A DNA stretch of 15,809 nucleotides from NCBI GenBank assembly GCA_964486825.1, contig CAZAQS010000102.1, positions 1 through 15,809 of the forward strand. The letters are read 5' to 3'. A model generated the notes under the pieces. The model had not been told where the DNA came from, did no database searches, and saw only the letters and a program-made list of their open reading frames with translations. Positions 1 to 6,198 of this stretch are shown one piece after another. The translations under genes were made by a program, and so were the position numbers. This DNA comes from CAZAQS01 sp964486825. Lineage in GTDB: Bacteria; Chloroflexota; Anaerolineae; Anaerolineales; UBA4823. How positions within the stretch are numbered: position 1 is the first letter of the stretch; the number at the start of each line of letters is the position of its first letter.

Positions 1-322
1 AGCGGTCGAAGATAACCTCGAAGCGGCCCTGTGAACCGGCTGCTGTAAGGTTGGCAATTAAGTGGACAGCGATGAAGATGATATCCTTGTTGCTTTCAGA
101 CAACATCTCAACCAGTTGGTCCCATTCCGTCATTAAGAGTTCCGGGTTGGTACTTGAGACCAACATCAGCGCCCGATAGCTGTTGTAGCGCGCCTGGGCT
201 CGCTTACTTCCGGGTAGGAGCATTGTAAAAAGCTGCTCCCGGTAGGAGCCATCGGTGATGGCCGCTTGAGCAATAGCTTCCAGGTCGGGTTGCCTGGAGG
301 TGATGTCCGGAAAAACTGTCAT
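1..322 (-). CDS. HEAT-like helical protein, partial (C-terminus beyond left edge)
   Basis: Reading leftwards from ATG 322-320 there are 107 codons without a stop, running off the window edge. The N-terminus is MTVFPDITSRQPDLEAIAQ. The residues fall into short amphipathic helices separated by turns (a YNSYRALMLVSS stretch, then DQLVEMLSES, then DIIFIAVHLIANL), which resembles HEAT/ARM-type repeats, but I do not recognise a specific family. The start lies one base after the stop of the upstream solenoid gene, so it is very likely translated by coupling within the same operon; there is no strong Shine-Dalgarno of its own. Function is unknown. A scaffold or regulatory partner of the two membrane proteins upstream is a guess from position only. 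Confidence 0.7.
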   Translation of the reverse strand, partial: MTVFPDITSRQPDLEAIAQAAITDGSYREQLFTMLLPGSKRAQARYNSYRALMLVSSTNPELLMTEWDQLVEMLSESNKDIIFIAVHLIANLTAAGSQGRFEVIFDR

Positions 323-323
323 T

Positions 324-1310
324 TTACCGGACGATGACACTGCCGGAGCTGATTCCAACGCTGATCTCGATCAACGGCGCGGAAGGATCGGTGCCCGGAG
401 CCTCCCATACTCCCTCACCGCGTTCATTACCCCGAACGAGCTGGAAACGTTCCGGTAAGCGGACATTTCCGGATGATTTATGCGTTACCTGGAAGCGAAC
501 CGGTGAGGAGGCAGGCACCTCGAAGGTCAACCGGCCGCTAGAAATCTGGGAATCGATCACGGTTTCTGCTCCAGCAGGGACTGTGACCATCAAGGTGCCA
601 GAGCTGATCTTCAAGTTGGTTGGGTAAGCCTTACCCGTGGCTGGCAGGAGGACTTCTGTGTCACCGGAGGATACAAGGATAGCAGCCGATTCGACCTTAA
701 GACCACTGAGCTGGATTTCCGCCTTGCCGGAGCTAACGCCAAGATCGAGGTCGACCGGAACGTCCGGAGAGATGGCTACATCCCAGCTTTGCTCGCCCAG
801 GTTATTGAACCATACAAAAGGATTGCCAATATGCTGTGGTCCGTTTAGTCGGATGGCGCGGTTGGTAGTGCCGCTATCCTGAAACTCCACCTTTCCTGAA
901 TGGACGGCGGTAGCGACAACCAAATTGGGCGAACCGGATAGGGGTTGAACCTGGATGCGCCCGGAGGAAAATTGGAATTCCAATTTTGCACGGCGAGCCA
1001 GGCCGCTGGGCGCGACGAAGGTTTCGGTTTGCAGCTCATTCGCGCTGACCAATCCCAGGCGTGGCCCTGCCAGGGTTACGGTGATCAAACCCGCCACCAC
1101 CGCCAGCCCAAATAGAGCCCCGATTACCTGGTAGCGCCTTCCGAAGAGCAGGTCCAACCCGGCGCCGATCAAGAGCAATGGCCACAGCCGGAAAACAGCG
1201 CTAATGTTAACGCCGGAAATCAAATCCAGATTATAGAGCAGCCAGATCAGACCTGCACCGATCAAAATGACCGGCCAAAACAAAGAGCGATTATTATGTC
1301 TGTCTTCCAT
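324..1310 (-). CDS. LiaF-like membrane-anchored beta-solenoid protein (DUF4097-type adhesin domain)
   Basis: 328 residues. The N-terminus has two tandem copies of an F/L-WP-x-x-LIGAGL-type membrane segment (about residues 11-28 and 42-57) and a third hydrophobic span (61-81), the layout of LiaI/LiaF-like transmembrane domains. The rest (about 95-328) is soluble, beta-rich and probably extracellular, with SSG or HSG motifs at residues 115, 137, 193, 214, 236, 257, 279 and 321, each followed by a short beta strand. This is the pattern of the 'putative adhesin' DUF4097/LiaF C-terminal solenoid. Family members are linked to cell-envelope stress sensing, for example LiaF, which restrains the LiaSR system. 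No two-component genes are visible here, so the role is inferred. The start follows the upstream gene by 6 bp, and AAAGGA overlapping the upstream stop serves as ribosome binding site. Confidence 0.8.
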   Translation of the reverse strand: MEDRHNNRSLFWPVILIGAGLIWLLYNLDLISGVNISAVFRLWPLLLIGAGLDLLFGRRYQVIGALFGLAVVAGLITVTLAGPRLGLVSANELQTETFVAPSGLARRAKLEFQFSSGRIQVQPLSGSPNLVVATAVHSGKVEFQDSGTTNRAIRLNGPQHIGNPFVWFNNLGEQSWDVAISPDVPVDLDLGVSSGKAEIQLSGLKVESAAILVSSGDTEVLLPATGKAYPTNLKISSGTLMVTVPAGAETVIDSQISSGRLTFEVPASSPVRFQVTHKSSGNVRLPERFQLVRGNERGEGVWEAPGTDPSAPLIEISVGISSGSVIVR

Positions 1311-1316
1311 CAGGTT

Positions 1317-2018
1317 TTATCCTTTTTTACCCTCAGTTAGCGGATTTTCATCAGCAGGGGGTTCGATCTCGGGAGTAATGGGGATATATGGGGGAGCTTT
1401 CTCTTCCTCGGTTGCCTGGGCAGTCACGAAAGGTTGGGGTTTCTCCTCCACTGTTGTTTGGGCAGTCACGCCGGGTTGGAGTGTTGGGCGGCGGAATAGC
1501 AACCCCGAGCGTGCCAGGAGCAGGTATGCGCCAAGCAGGATCAGGAGCACAGGCCAGAGCAGGCTGCTGCCTTCGAACACTCCGGTCAGACCGATGAACA
1601 ATTCGAAGAAGATGCCAAAGAGGACGAACAGGACCAGGCCGATGCGGGCAACAAGGCCGCCACTTTGACGGACTTTTTCCTGGCGCGAGTAGCGCCCAAA
1701 GATATTGATCCCGATACCGGCAGCCACAACAATCAGGGTCCAGGCGTAAGCCCAGGTCTCCCAAAAGCCGAAAGTGTTATGGAAGAGCAGGATCAAGCCG
1801 ACCATCGTGATAACACTACCTGGAACAGCCAGCGCTCCACTGCTTCTGCCGGATACGAGCATCGCGACATAGAATAAAAGGCCGATACCGATGATGATGG
1901 CAGGCCATAGCTCTCCCCAAAAACTGATCTCGATGAACTGCAGAGCCATAAACAGGACTCCTAACAAGATACGCAGGATCCCTGCTACCATACCTGTGCG
2001 TGAAGGTTCTTGAGACAT
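1317..2018 (-). CDS. LiaI-like multi-pass membrane protein with repetitive acidic tail
   Basis: 233 residues. About six hydrophobic segments (roughly 10-32, 35-56, 65-83, 88-107, 122-145, 150-168) are followed by a Pro/Glu-rich hydrophilic tail of about 60 residues. The motifs LWPAIIIGIGLL and LWPVLLILLGAYLLL match the WP-x-x-LIGAGL elements of the next gene, so both belong to the LiaI/DUF5668-like group. The tail contains a tandem 14-residue repeat (VTAQTTVEEK, then VTAQATEEEK). The ATG at 2018 has a strong GGAGGTG ribosome binding site six bases away. It is first in a minus-strand operon with the solenoid protein. The exact function is unknown; a role in the envelope-stress response is inferred from the family resemblance. 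Confidence 0.7.
   Translation of the reverse strand: MSQEPSRTGMVAGILRILLGVLFMALQFIEISFWGELWPAIIIGIGLLFYVAMLVSGRSSGALAVPGSVITMVGLILLFHNTFGFWETWAYAWTLIVVAAGIGINIFGRYSRQEKVRQSGGLVARIGLVLFVLFGIFFELFIGLTGVFEGSSLLWPVLLILLGAYLLLARSGLLFRRPTLQPGVTAQTTVEEKPQPFVTAQATEEEKAPPYIPITPEIEPPADENPLTEGKKG
1399..1482 (-). repeat. Tandem 42-bp repeat (two copies) within a CDS
   Basis: Units at 1399-1440 and 1441-1482 share 33 of 42 bases by eye, including an identical GGCAGTCACG core. They encode the 14-residue repeat in the hydrophilic tail of the LiaI-like protein. The in-frame length and the many synonymous or conservative differences suggest an old duplication kept as protein sequence. Confidence 0.8.
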
Positions 2019-2022
2019 CGTT

Positions 2023-2029
2023 CACCTCC
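2023..2029 (-). promoter_or_regulatory. Ribosome binding site of the LiaI-like gene
   Basis: GGAGGTG on the minus strand lies six bases before the ATG at 2018 and fixes that start. Confidence 0.8.
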
Positions 2030-2061
2030 AGATTGCTTTTTCGATTGAAGAAGTAGGATTT

Positions 2062-2087
2062 AGTATAGTGTACACCAAAACTTTTGG
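2062..2087 (-). promoter_or_regulatory. Candidate promoter and operator of the minus-strand membrane operon
   Basis: On the minus strand a TATACT -10-like hexamer (2067-2062) is preceded directly by two dyads: the 8-bp palindrome GTGTACAC (2068-2075) and the 13-bp palindrome CCAAAACTTTTGG (2075-2087). A convincing -35 hexamer is not visible, which fits an activator-dependent or operator-controlled promoter. The dyads are seen directly; their role is inference. Confidence 0.4.
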
Positions 2088-2207
2088 ATTATTGCCTGTC
2101 TTTCTTGTCGTCAATATCTATACGTAAATCGAATTCCTGAGTTGCATACTTTCAAGCGGAGAAATTATACTGGAATGAAATGAAATTTCTCACAAATACG
2201 GGTTTTC

Positions 2208-2240
2208 CCTACCCGGGATAGGGGGAATCCCTACTATATT
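2208..2240 (+). promoter_or_regulatory. CCCTA/TAGGG half-site cluster with -10-like element
   Basis: Half-sites CCCTA (2208-2211 region), TAGGG (2219-2223) and CCCTA (2229-2233) alternate. The last two form TAGGG-N5-CCCTA. TATATT (2235-2240) follows two bases later. The half-sites match the tandem palindromes upstream of the ctaB-like gene. It probably drives a short plus-strand transcript ending at the hairpin at 2310-2337; this is inference. Confidence 0.35.
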
Positions 2241-2309
2241 TCCACTTCTTTAATTGCTACACTAATACTAGATTTAGGGGGCAAGTCAGGGGAGGCTATC
2301 TTATCGGTC

Positions 2310-2337
2310 AAGGGCCTGCATGAAAATGCGGGCCCTT
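2310..2337 (+). terminator. Rho-independent terminator-like hairpin with GAAA loop, orphan
   Basis: A 12-bp stem (one G-U pair) closes a GAAA tetraloop (2322-2325), followed by TTCTCTATAT. It is oriented for plus-strand transcripts; the minus-strand side has no T tract. No plus-strand gene lies upstream in this window's divergent region, so it should end a small RNA or act as an attenuator in a long leader of the aldo/keto reductase gene. Confidence 0.6.
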
Positions 2338-2376
2338 TCTCTATATCATGTACCTATCTTATTCTATCAGGATGTA

Positions 2377-2382
2377 TATAAT
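2377..2382 (+). promoter_or_regulatory. Candidate -10 element of the aldo/keto reductase gene
   Basis: A perfect TATAAT, preceded two bases upstream by TG, about 70 bases before the ATG. No good -35 hexamer is seen at 16-18 bases. It lies downstream of the orphan hairpin, so this promoter would escape termination there. Confidence 0.45.
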
Positions 2383-2452
2383 AGGACGAATATTCTGGGA
2401 AGTAACCTTTCATTCAACTATTATAGAAAGTGCTTAGGAAGGAGGGAGAAAA

Positions 2453-3433
2453 ATGGAGTATGTGAATCTGGGCCGGACTGGCTTGAAAGTATCCCGGATC
2501 TGCTTGGGTACGCTAACCTTCGGTACACCAAAATGGCGTGATTGGGTCTTGGATGAGACAGAATGCCGGCCCATCCTACAGCGGGCGCTGGAACTCGGAA
2601 TAAATTTCATCGATACTGCCGATATGTACTCCTTAGGCGTGAGCGAGGAAGTAGTTGGACAGGCGTTGAAGGATTTCGCCCGGCGCGAGGATGTCGTGCT
2701 GGCTAGCAAGGTATATTTCCCCATGGGGGAGGGGCCGAACGAACGCGGGCTATCGCGCGGGTATATTCTGCATGCCATCGATGCGTCCCTAAAACGGCTG
2801 GGAACAGATTACCTCGATCTATACCAGATCCACCGCTGGGATTACGATACACAAATCGAAGAAATGCTGGAGACTCTGAATGATTTAATCCGCTCTGGTA
2901 AGGTGCGATATATCGGAGCTTCCAGTATGTTCGCCTGGCAGTTTGCTAAAGCACTATATACGGCTGATTTGCATGGCTGGAGGCGTTTTATCTCAATGCA
3001 GAACCACTACAACCTGGTTTACAGAGAAGAAGAGCGGGAGATGATCCCTTTATGCCAGGCAGAGGGTGTGGGCATAATCCCCTGGAGTCCGTTGGCGCGC
3101 GGTTTCCTGACCGGTAGCCGCCGGAGAGGTGCGGAGAGAGAAACAGCCCGCTCCAGGAACGATAGCTTTGCGGATCAGCTTTACTTCAGAGAACACGATT
3201 ACCAAGTACAGGAACGCTTGATGGAGCTGGCAGAGCAGCGCGGGCAACCGCCCGCTCAACTGGCATTGGCCTGGCTGCTGCATAAACCCGGAGTCACCGC
3301 TCCTATTATTGGAGCCAGAAAGATGCAACATCTCGAGGATGCTGTGTCTGCACTCGACATCCGCCTTTCTGAAGATGAGATCGCCGCCCTGGAAGAACCC
3401 TACCAGCCACATCCCGTTCTGGGGCACAGCTAG
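2453..3433 (+). CDS. Aldo/keto reductase
   Basis: 326 residues, the usual length for the family. It should be a cytoplasmic NADPH-dependent (beta/alpha)8-barrel oxidoreductase acting on aldehydes or ketones. The full catalytic tetrad is visible: Asp54 (in FIDTADMY), Tyr59, Lys86 (LASKVY) and His127 (YQIHRWD). The N-terminus YVNLGRTGLKVSRICLGT and the C-terminal cofactor-site strand TAPIIGARKMQHLEDAV are typical. It most resembles the broad YajO/AKR11-like group; the physiological substrate cannot be read from the sequence. ATG 2453 has an excellent AGGAAGGAGGG ribosome binding site. It appears monocistronic, with a 207-bp gap before the next gene. Confidence 0.92.
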   Translation: MEYVNLGRTGLKVSRICLGTLTFGTPKWRDWVLDETECRPILQRALELGINFIDTADMYSLGVSEEVVGQALKDFARREDVVLASKVYFPMGEGPNERGLSRGYILHAIDASLKRLGTDYLDLYQIHRWDYDTQIEEMLETLNDLIRSGKVRYIGASSMFAWQFAKALYTADLHGWRRFISMQNHYNLVYREEEREMIPLCQAEGVGIIPWSPLARGFLTGSRRRGAERETARSRNDSFADQLYFREHDYQVQERLMELAEQRGQPPAQLALAWLLHKPGVTAPIIGARKMQHLEDAVSALDIRLSEDEIAALEEPYQPHPVLGHS

Positions 3434-3594
3434 GTAGCGAAACATTGACTGTTAACCAGTCCAAACATTAGAATTATTGTGTTTTCAGTTTGGTTATCGA
3501 GAGGAACGGCTGACTAGACAACGGTTTTTTCCCAAAACTATAACTGAACGCTTTAGAGTTAGTCGAAAAAAGCCGGTGAATAGGAGAAGCTAAA
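3434..3594. other. Intergenic region after the aldo/keto reductase
   Basis: It holds a short inverted repeat (GACTG/CAGTC, about 3448-3462) without a T tract directly behind it, and a T-rich stretch near 3524-3530. No clear terminator or promoter can be supported. Confidence 0.3.
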
Positions 3595-3663
3595 ATGCAT
3601 ATGAGCGGACCTAGGTACGTATGGAGGCTGGCATCTATTAATGAAAACCTTGAACATGTTTAA
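3595..3663 (+). CDS. Candidate 22-residue leader peptide overlapping the lipoprotein start
   Basis: ATG 3595 is preceded by AGGAGA seven bases upstream, a better ribosome binding site than that of the lipoprotein gene. The ORF encodes MHMSGPRYVWRLASINENLE plus two residues and stops at 3661-3663, inside the lipoprotein gene and in another frame. It may feed ribosomes to ATG 3641 by termination-reinitiation. The peptide itself resembles nothing I know. It could also be a chance ORF. Confidence 0.35.
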   Translation: MHMSGPRYVWRLASINENLEHV

Positions 3664-4915
3664 ATGCTGCACACTAGTTAGCCTGGCAATCCTGGGCTGG
3701 CTGCTTTCTGCCTGCCAGGTAGCAACCGAGACGGAACCGGTTATTCCCACACCCATGACAGCTACAGAGACAGCAGTCGTCAGCACGAGCACGCCTATAC
3801 TGCCTACTCCCGTCGAACCCTCACCTGATTCACCTACAGAAACACCAGAACTGTCCACAAGCCAGGTGACGCCGGAAGCTACGCCCTCTGGGGATGGACA
3901 AGAGATAGGTTGGGTGAAGACAGATTCGGCTGTCCTACGCACGACGGATGCAGGAGCAAGCTGGGAGGATGTCACTCCTGACGGTATCCCAGAAATGGTG
4001 ACCGGCGCAAACGGAATGGGCGGTCCGGGTTTGGCAGCGGCTTTTTCAGAGGGAGATTACGCTCTGGCTGCCTATCCCCAAGGGGATCAAGCCGTGGTTT
4101 TCAGGACTTCGAATGGCGGACAAAGCTGGGATGAAGCCATGGTAACCCTGCATGAAGAGGTACAAGGGATAACGTCCATAGCCCTGATAGGCGAACAACT
4201 TGGCTGGATGCTGGCGACGCGTGGATTAGGCGCCGGCAACGACTGGGTAGACCTATACCATTCGGAAGACGGAGGAGAAAGTTGGAGCTTCATATCCGGT
4301 TCTGAGAGCGAGGCCAACCCGGGTGGGGGCATTTCCAGCGGTGGAATTAAATCGGGGTTGAGCTTCAACAGCTCGGAGAGTGGCTGGTTGACGGGCTCGG
4401 CCCCTATCGATTTGGTTTACCTCTTCCGCACTTTAGACGGTGGCCTGACCTGGCAACCTTATCACCTGCCCCTTCCCGAAGGAGTCTCCTTCTCAGGTTC
4501 TTCTTACCCACCTATTTTCTTTGATGAACAGAACGGGATCCTGCCTGCCACCATCATTACTATGGAGAATGAGCCAGGTTTGCTGTTCTATGAGACAAGC
4601 GACGCCGGTGAGAGCTGGACACCCACTATACTTTTGGAAGGCCAGATCACAGCCTGGGACTGGTTGGACCGGCAGCATGCTTTCACCGCCGGGACTGACG
4701 AGCAAATGCAAAGCAAGCTTTTTGCAACTGCGGATGGCGGGAAAAGCTGGGAAGCTTATCCGGTTGAGATGGTTGAAGTCAGGGCGCTGGATTTTATCTC
4801 AGAGCAAGAGGGATGGGCAATTTGTGGATGGGAGTTCGCGCCCCGCGATGGCTGCAGTGGAGATATATACCATACGAAGGATGGCGGCCGGAGTTGGGAA
4901 CGAGTCTATCCCTGA
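3641..4915 (+). CDS. Lipoprotein with Asp-box (BNR/YCF48-like) beta-propeller
   Basis: 424 residues. A lipoprotein signal peptide (residues 1-24, lipobox LLSAC with Cys25) is followed by a Pro/Thr/Glu-rich linker (about 28-85). The rest is built of seven Asp-box motifs of the form S/T-x-D/N-x-G-x-S/T-W: at residues 101, 156, 208, 264, 319, 363 and 412. Paired GW motifs (90, 188, 248, 391) resemble the YCF48/photosystem-II-assembly-factor-like propeller family, which in non-phototrophs is a common surface protein of unknown role. It is predicted to be membrane-anchored outside the cytoplasm. The family also includes sialidase-type folds, but no sialidase active-site Arg triad can be claimed. 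ATG 3641 sits 13 bases after GGAGG, a long spacing; Met6 is an alternative start. Confidence 0.85.
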   Translation: MKTLNMFKCCTLVSLAILGWLLSACQVATETEPVIPTPMTATETAVVSTSTPILPTPVEPSPDSPTETPELSTSQVTPEATPSGDGQEIGWVKTDSAVLRTTDAGASWEDVTPDGIPEMVTGANGMGGPGLAAAFSEGDYALAAYPQGDQAVVFRTSNGGQSWDEAMVTLHEEVQGITSIALIGEQLGWMLATRGLGAGNDWVDLYHSEDGGESWSFISGSESEANPGGGISSGGIKSGLSFNSSESGWLTGSAPIDLVYLFRTLDGGLTWQPYHLPLPEGVSFSGSSYPPIFFDEQNGILPATIITMENEPGLLFYETSDAGESWTPTILLEGQITAWDWLDRQHAFTAGTDEQMQSKLFATADGGKSWEAYPVEMVEVRALDFISEQEGWAICGWEFAPRDGCSGDIYHTKDGGRSWERVYP

Positions 4916-4942
4916 ACATCGGGCAGGATAAATCCACCTGCT

Positions 4943-4979
4943 TAGACTTTAGGCGCTCTTAGTCTAGAATTCAGCGCCT
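4943..4979. repeat. Overlapping inverted repeats between convergent genes
   Basis: TAGACT (4943-4948) pairs with AGTCTA (4961-4966), and AGGCGCT (4951-4957) pairs with AGCGCCT (4973-4979). The two hairpins are mutually exclusive. They sit between the lipoprotein stop and the end of the convergent small gene and may act as weak terminators, though no T tract follows. Confidence 0.3.
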
Positions 4980-5222
4980 GGGCGGGCGGATCTCCCTGGC
5001 AGCTTTCTCCAGGATATCGAAGCCTAACGTAAGCAGATTATCTACTTCGAAAGGAGGTAAGGAGGTTGGGGCTCCGGTTCGCCCATCTACTTCCACCTGC
5101 TCCAGGTAGCGTAACAGTGAGCCACGCAGGCCGCTGGCACGGTGGGCATAGTGGGAGTCTGCCGAAAGCCTCTCCAGGCGTGACAGGAGCAGGCGAGCGG
5201 TGTGAGTGTGTTTCGAAGCCAT
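4971..5222 (-). CDS. Small helical protein of unknown function
   Basis: 83 residues, cytoplasmic, no signal peptide or membrane segment. Two amphipathic helical regions (about 7-44 and 58-79) flank a short Gly/Pro-containing loop. The region SADSHYAHRASGLRGSLLRY looks conserved in style, but I do not recognise the family. The gene is convergent with the lipoprotein gene and divergent from the EamA transporter. A TATAAT lies on the minus strand at 5244-5239, only about 17 bases before the ATG, so the transcript would be nearly leaderless; no Shine-Dalgarno is seen. Protein-like composition and the lack of any better gene on the other strand support it as real. Confidence 0.6.
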   Translation of the reverse strand: MASKHTHTARLLLSRLERLSADSHYAHRASGLRGSLLRYLEQVEVDGRTGAPTSLPPFEVDNLLTLGFDILEKAAREIRPPRR

Positions 5223-5238
5223 TTATTTGCCGCTTACA

Positions 5239-5246
5239 ATTATAAT
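5239..5246. promoter_or_regulatory. Bidirectional -10-like element
   Basis: ATTATAAT reads TATAAT on both strands (minus 5244-5239, plus 5241-5246), in the 86-bp space between the divergent small gene and the EamA gene. No good -35 hexamer is visible for either direction. Confidence 0.35.
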
Positions 5247-5308
5247 CATAGGCGTCACAACCAGTAAACCAAAACCTACCATTACCAAAAGAGGCCTCGC
5301 ATTCCACC

Positions 5309-6187
5309 GTGACGCCATTCGTCATCGCCATCATTTTAGCATCAACCTTCATGCACGCCGGGTGGAACCTGTTGGCGCGCTATGGCAGGTCGGAGGTAGT
5401 CTTTTACCAGCGCTTGCTGATCATTATCGCCCTGGTTGGGTTTATCCCTGCCCTGTTCAGCGAGCTCATTGCGAGATCTATGCCCCCACTGGCCTGGTTA
5501 TGTGTATTGGGATCCGGAACGGCAGCCGCAGCTTACCTGTTTTTTATGGGCAGGGCATACGAAACATCCGATTTTTCGGTGGTTTATCCGGTCGTGCGGG
5601 CCTTACCCGTGGTTCTGGTGGCCTTTGCAGATGTGGCGCGCGGCCGCTACCTGACTCCTTTTGGATGGTTGGGCGTGGTGTTGGTGGCGAGTGGTTGTGT
5701 ATTGGTTCCCTTGCGATCGATAAAAGATATTTCTGTCAAGAACTATCTGAATATTACCAGCCTGTGGATGCTGCTGGCTGCGTTGGGGACGGTAGGGTAT
5801 ACCATGTTAGATAAGTTAGCGGCTGAGGTTGTGGAGCCAGGCCTGGCGACTGCGGCGCGCTATGGCTATGTCTATTTCCTGGTTTCCTTAATCCCTTATT
5901 CGGCGATGGTCCGTATGAGTGAGAAGACCCGGGTGGTAAGTGGGTCGGCAAGCTGGAAGCTGGCGGGAATTGCAGCTGCGTTCCAGTTTGGAGCCTACGG
6001 ATTGATCTTGTGGGCTTACCAGCTAACCCCATATGCCAGCTACGTGGTTGCCTTCCGGCAGTTCAGCATTGTCCTGGGGTCTGGAGCTGCTTTTCTGTTA
6101 TTTCACGAGGAGGGAATCCAAATGCGCCTGACAGGAGCGCTGCTGATCACTTCAGGGTTAGTGATGATCGCTGTATTAGGATGGTAA
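5309..6187 (+). CDS. EamA/DMT-superfamily transporter
   Basis: 292 residues with about ten hydrophobic segments in two homologous halves, the classic EamA (RhaT/YdcZ-type) drug/metabolite transporter layout. Typical signatures are the first helix with MHAGWNLLAR, the end of the first half (GVVLVASGCVLVPL), and the C-terminal FLLFHEE followed by TGALLITSGLVMIAVLGW. It exports or imports a small molecule across the inner membrane; the substrate cannot be predicted. The start is GTG 5309, which gives a complete first helix; the next in-frame ATG (residue 15) would cut it. The ribosome binding site is weak (AGAGG about 15 bases upstream). It converges on the ion channel gene with an 11-bp gap. 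Confidence 0.85.
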   Translation: MTPFVIAIILASTFMHAGWNLLARYGRSEVVFYQRLLIIIALVGFIPALFSELIARSMPPLAWLCVLGSGTAAAAYLFFMGRAYETSDFSVVYPVVRALPVVLVAFADVARGRYLTPFGWLGVVLVASGCVLVPLRSIKDISVKNYLNITSLWMLLAALGTVGYTMLDKLAAEVVEPGLATAARYGYVYFLVSLIPYSAMVRMSEKTRVVSGSASWKLAGIAAAFQFGAYGLILWAYQLTPYASYVVAFRQFSIVLGSGAAFLLFHEEGIQMRLTGALLITSGLVMIAVLGW

Positions 6188-6198
6188 CCTGGCAAGGG

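Larger units (their letters stand above)
2019..2452. other. 434-bp divergent intergenic region
   Basis: It lies between the minus-strand LiaI-like operon and the plus-strand aldo/keto reductase. It holds, left to right: the dyad-bearing minus-strand promoter; an AT-rich stretch without clear features (about 2090-2200); a cluster of CCCTA and TAGGG half-sites (2208-2233) followed by TATATT; a terminator-like hairpin (2310-2337); and a TATAAT for the reductase (2377-2382). I see no credible protein gene in it. Confidence 0.6.

Noticed and set aside
2320..2541. 73-codon plus-strand ORF starting in the orphan hairpin
   Set aside because: Its start is inside the terminator stem and it overlaps the aldo/keto reductase in another frame; no ribosome binding site.
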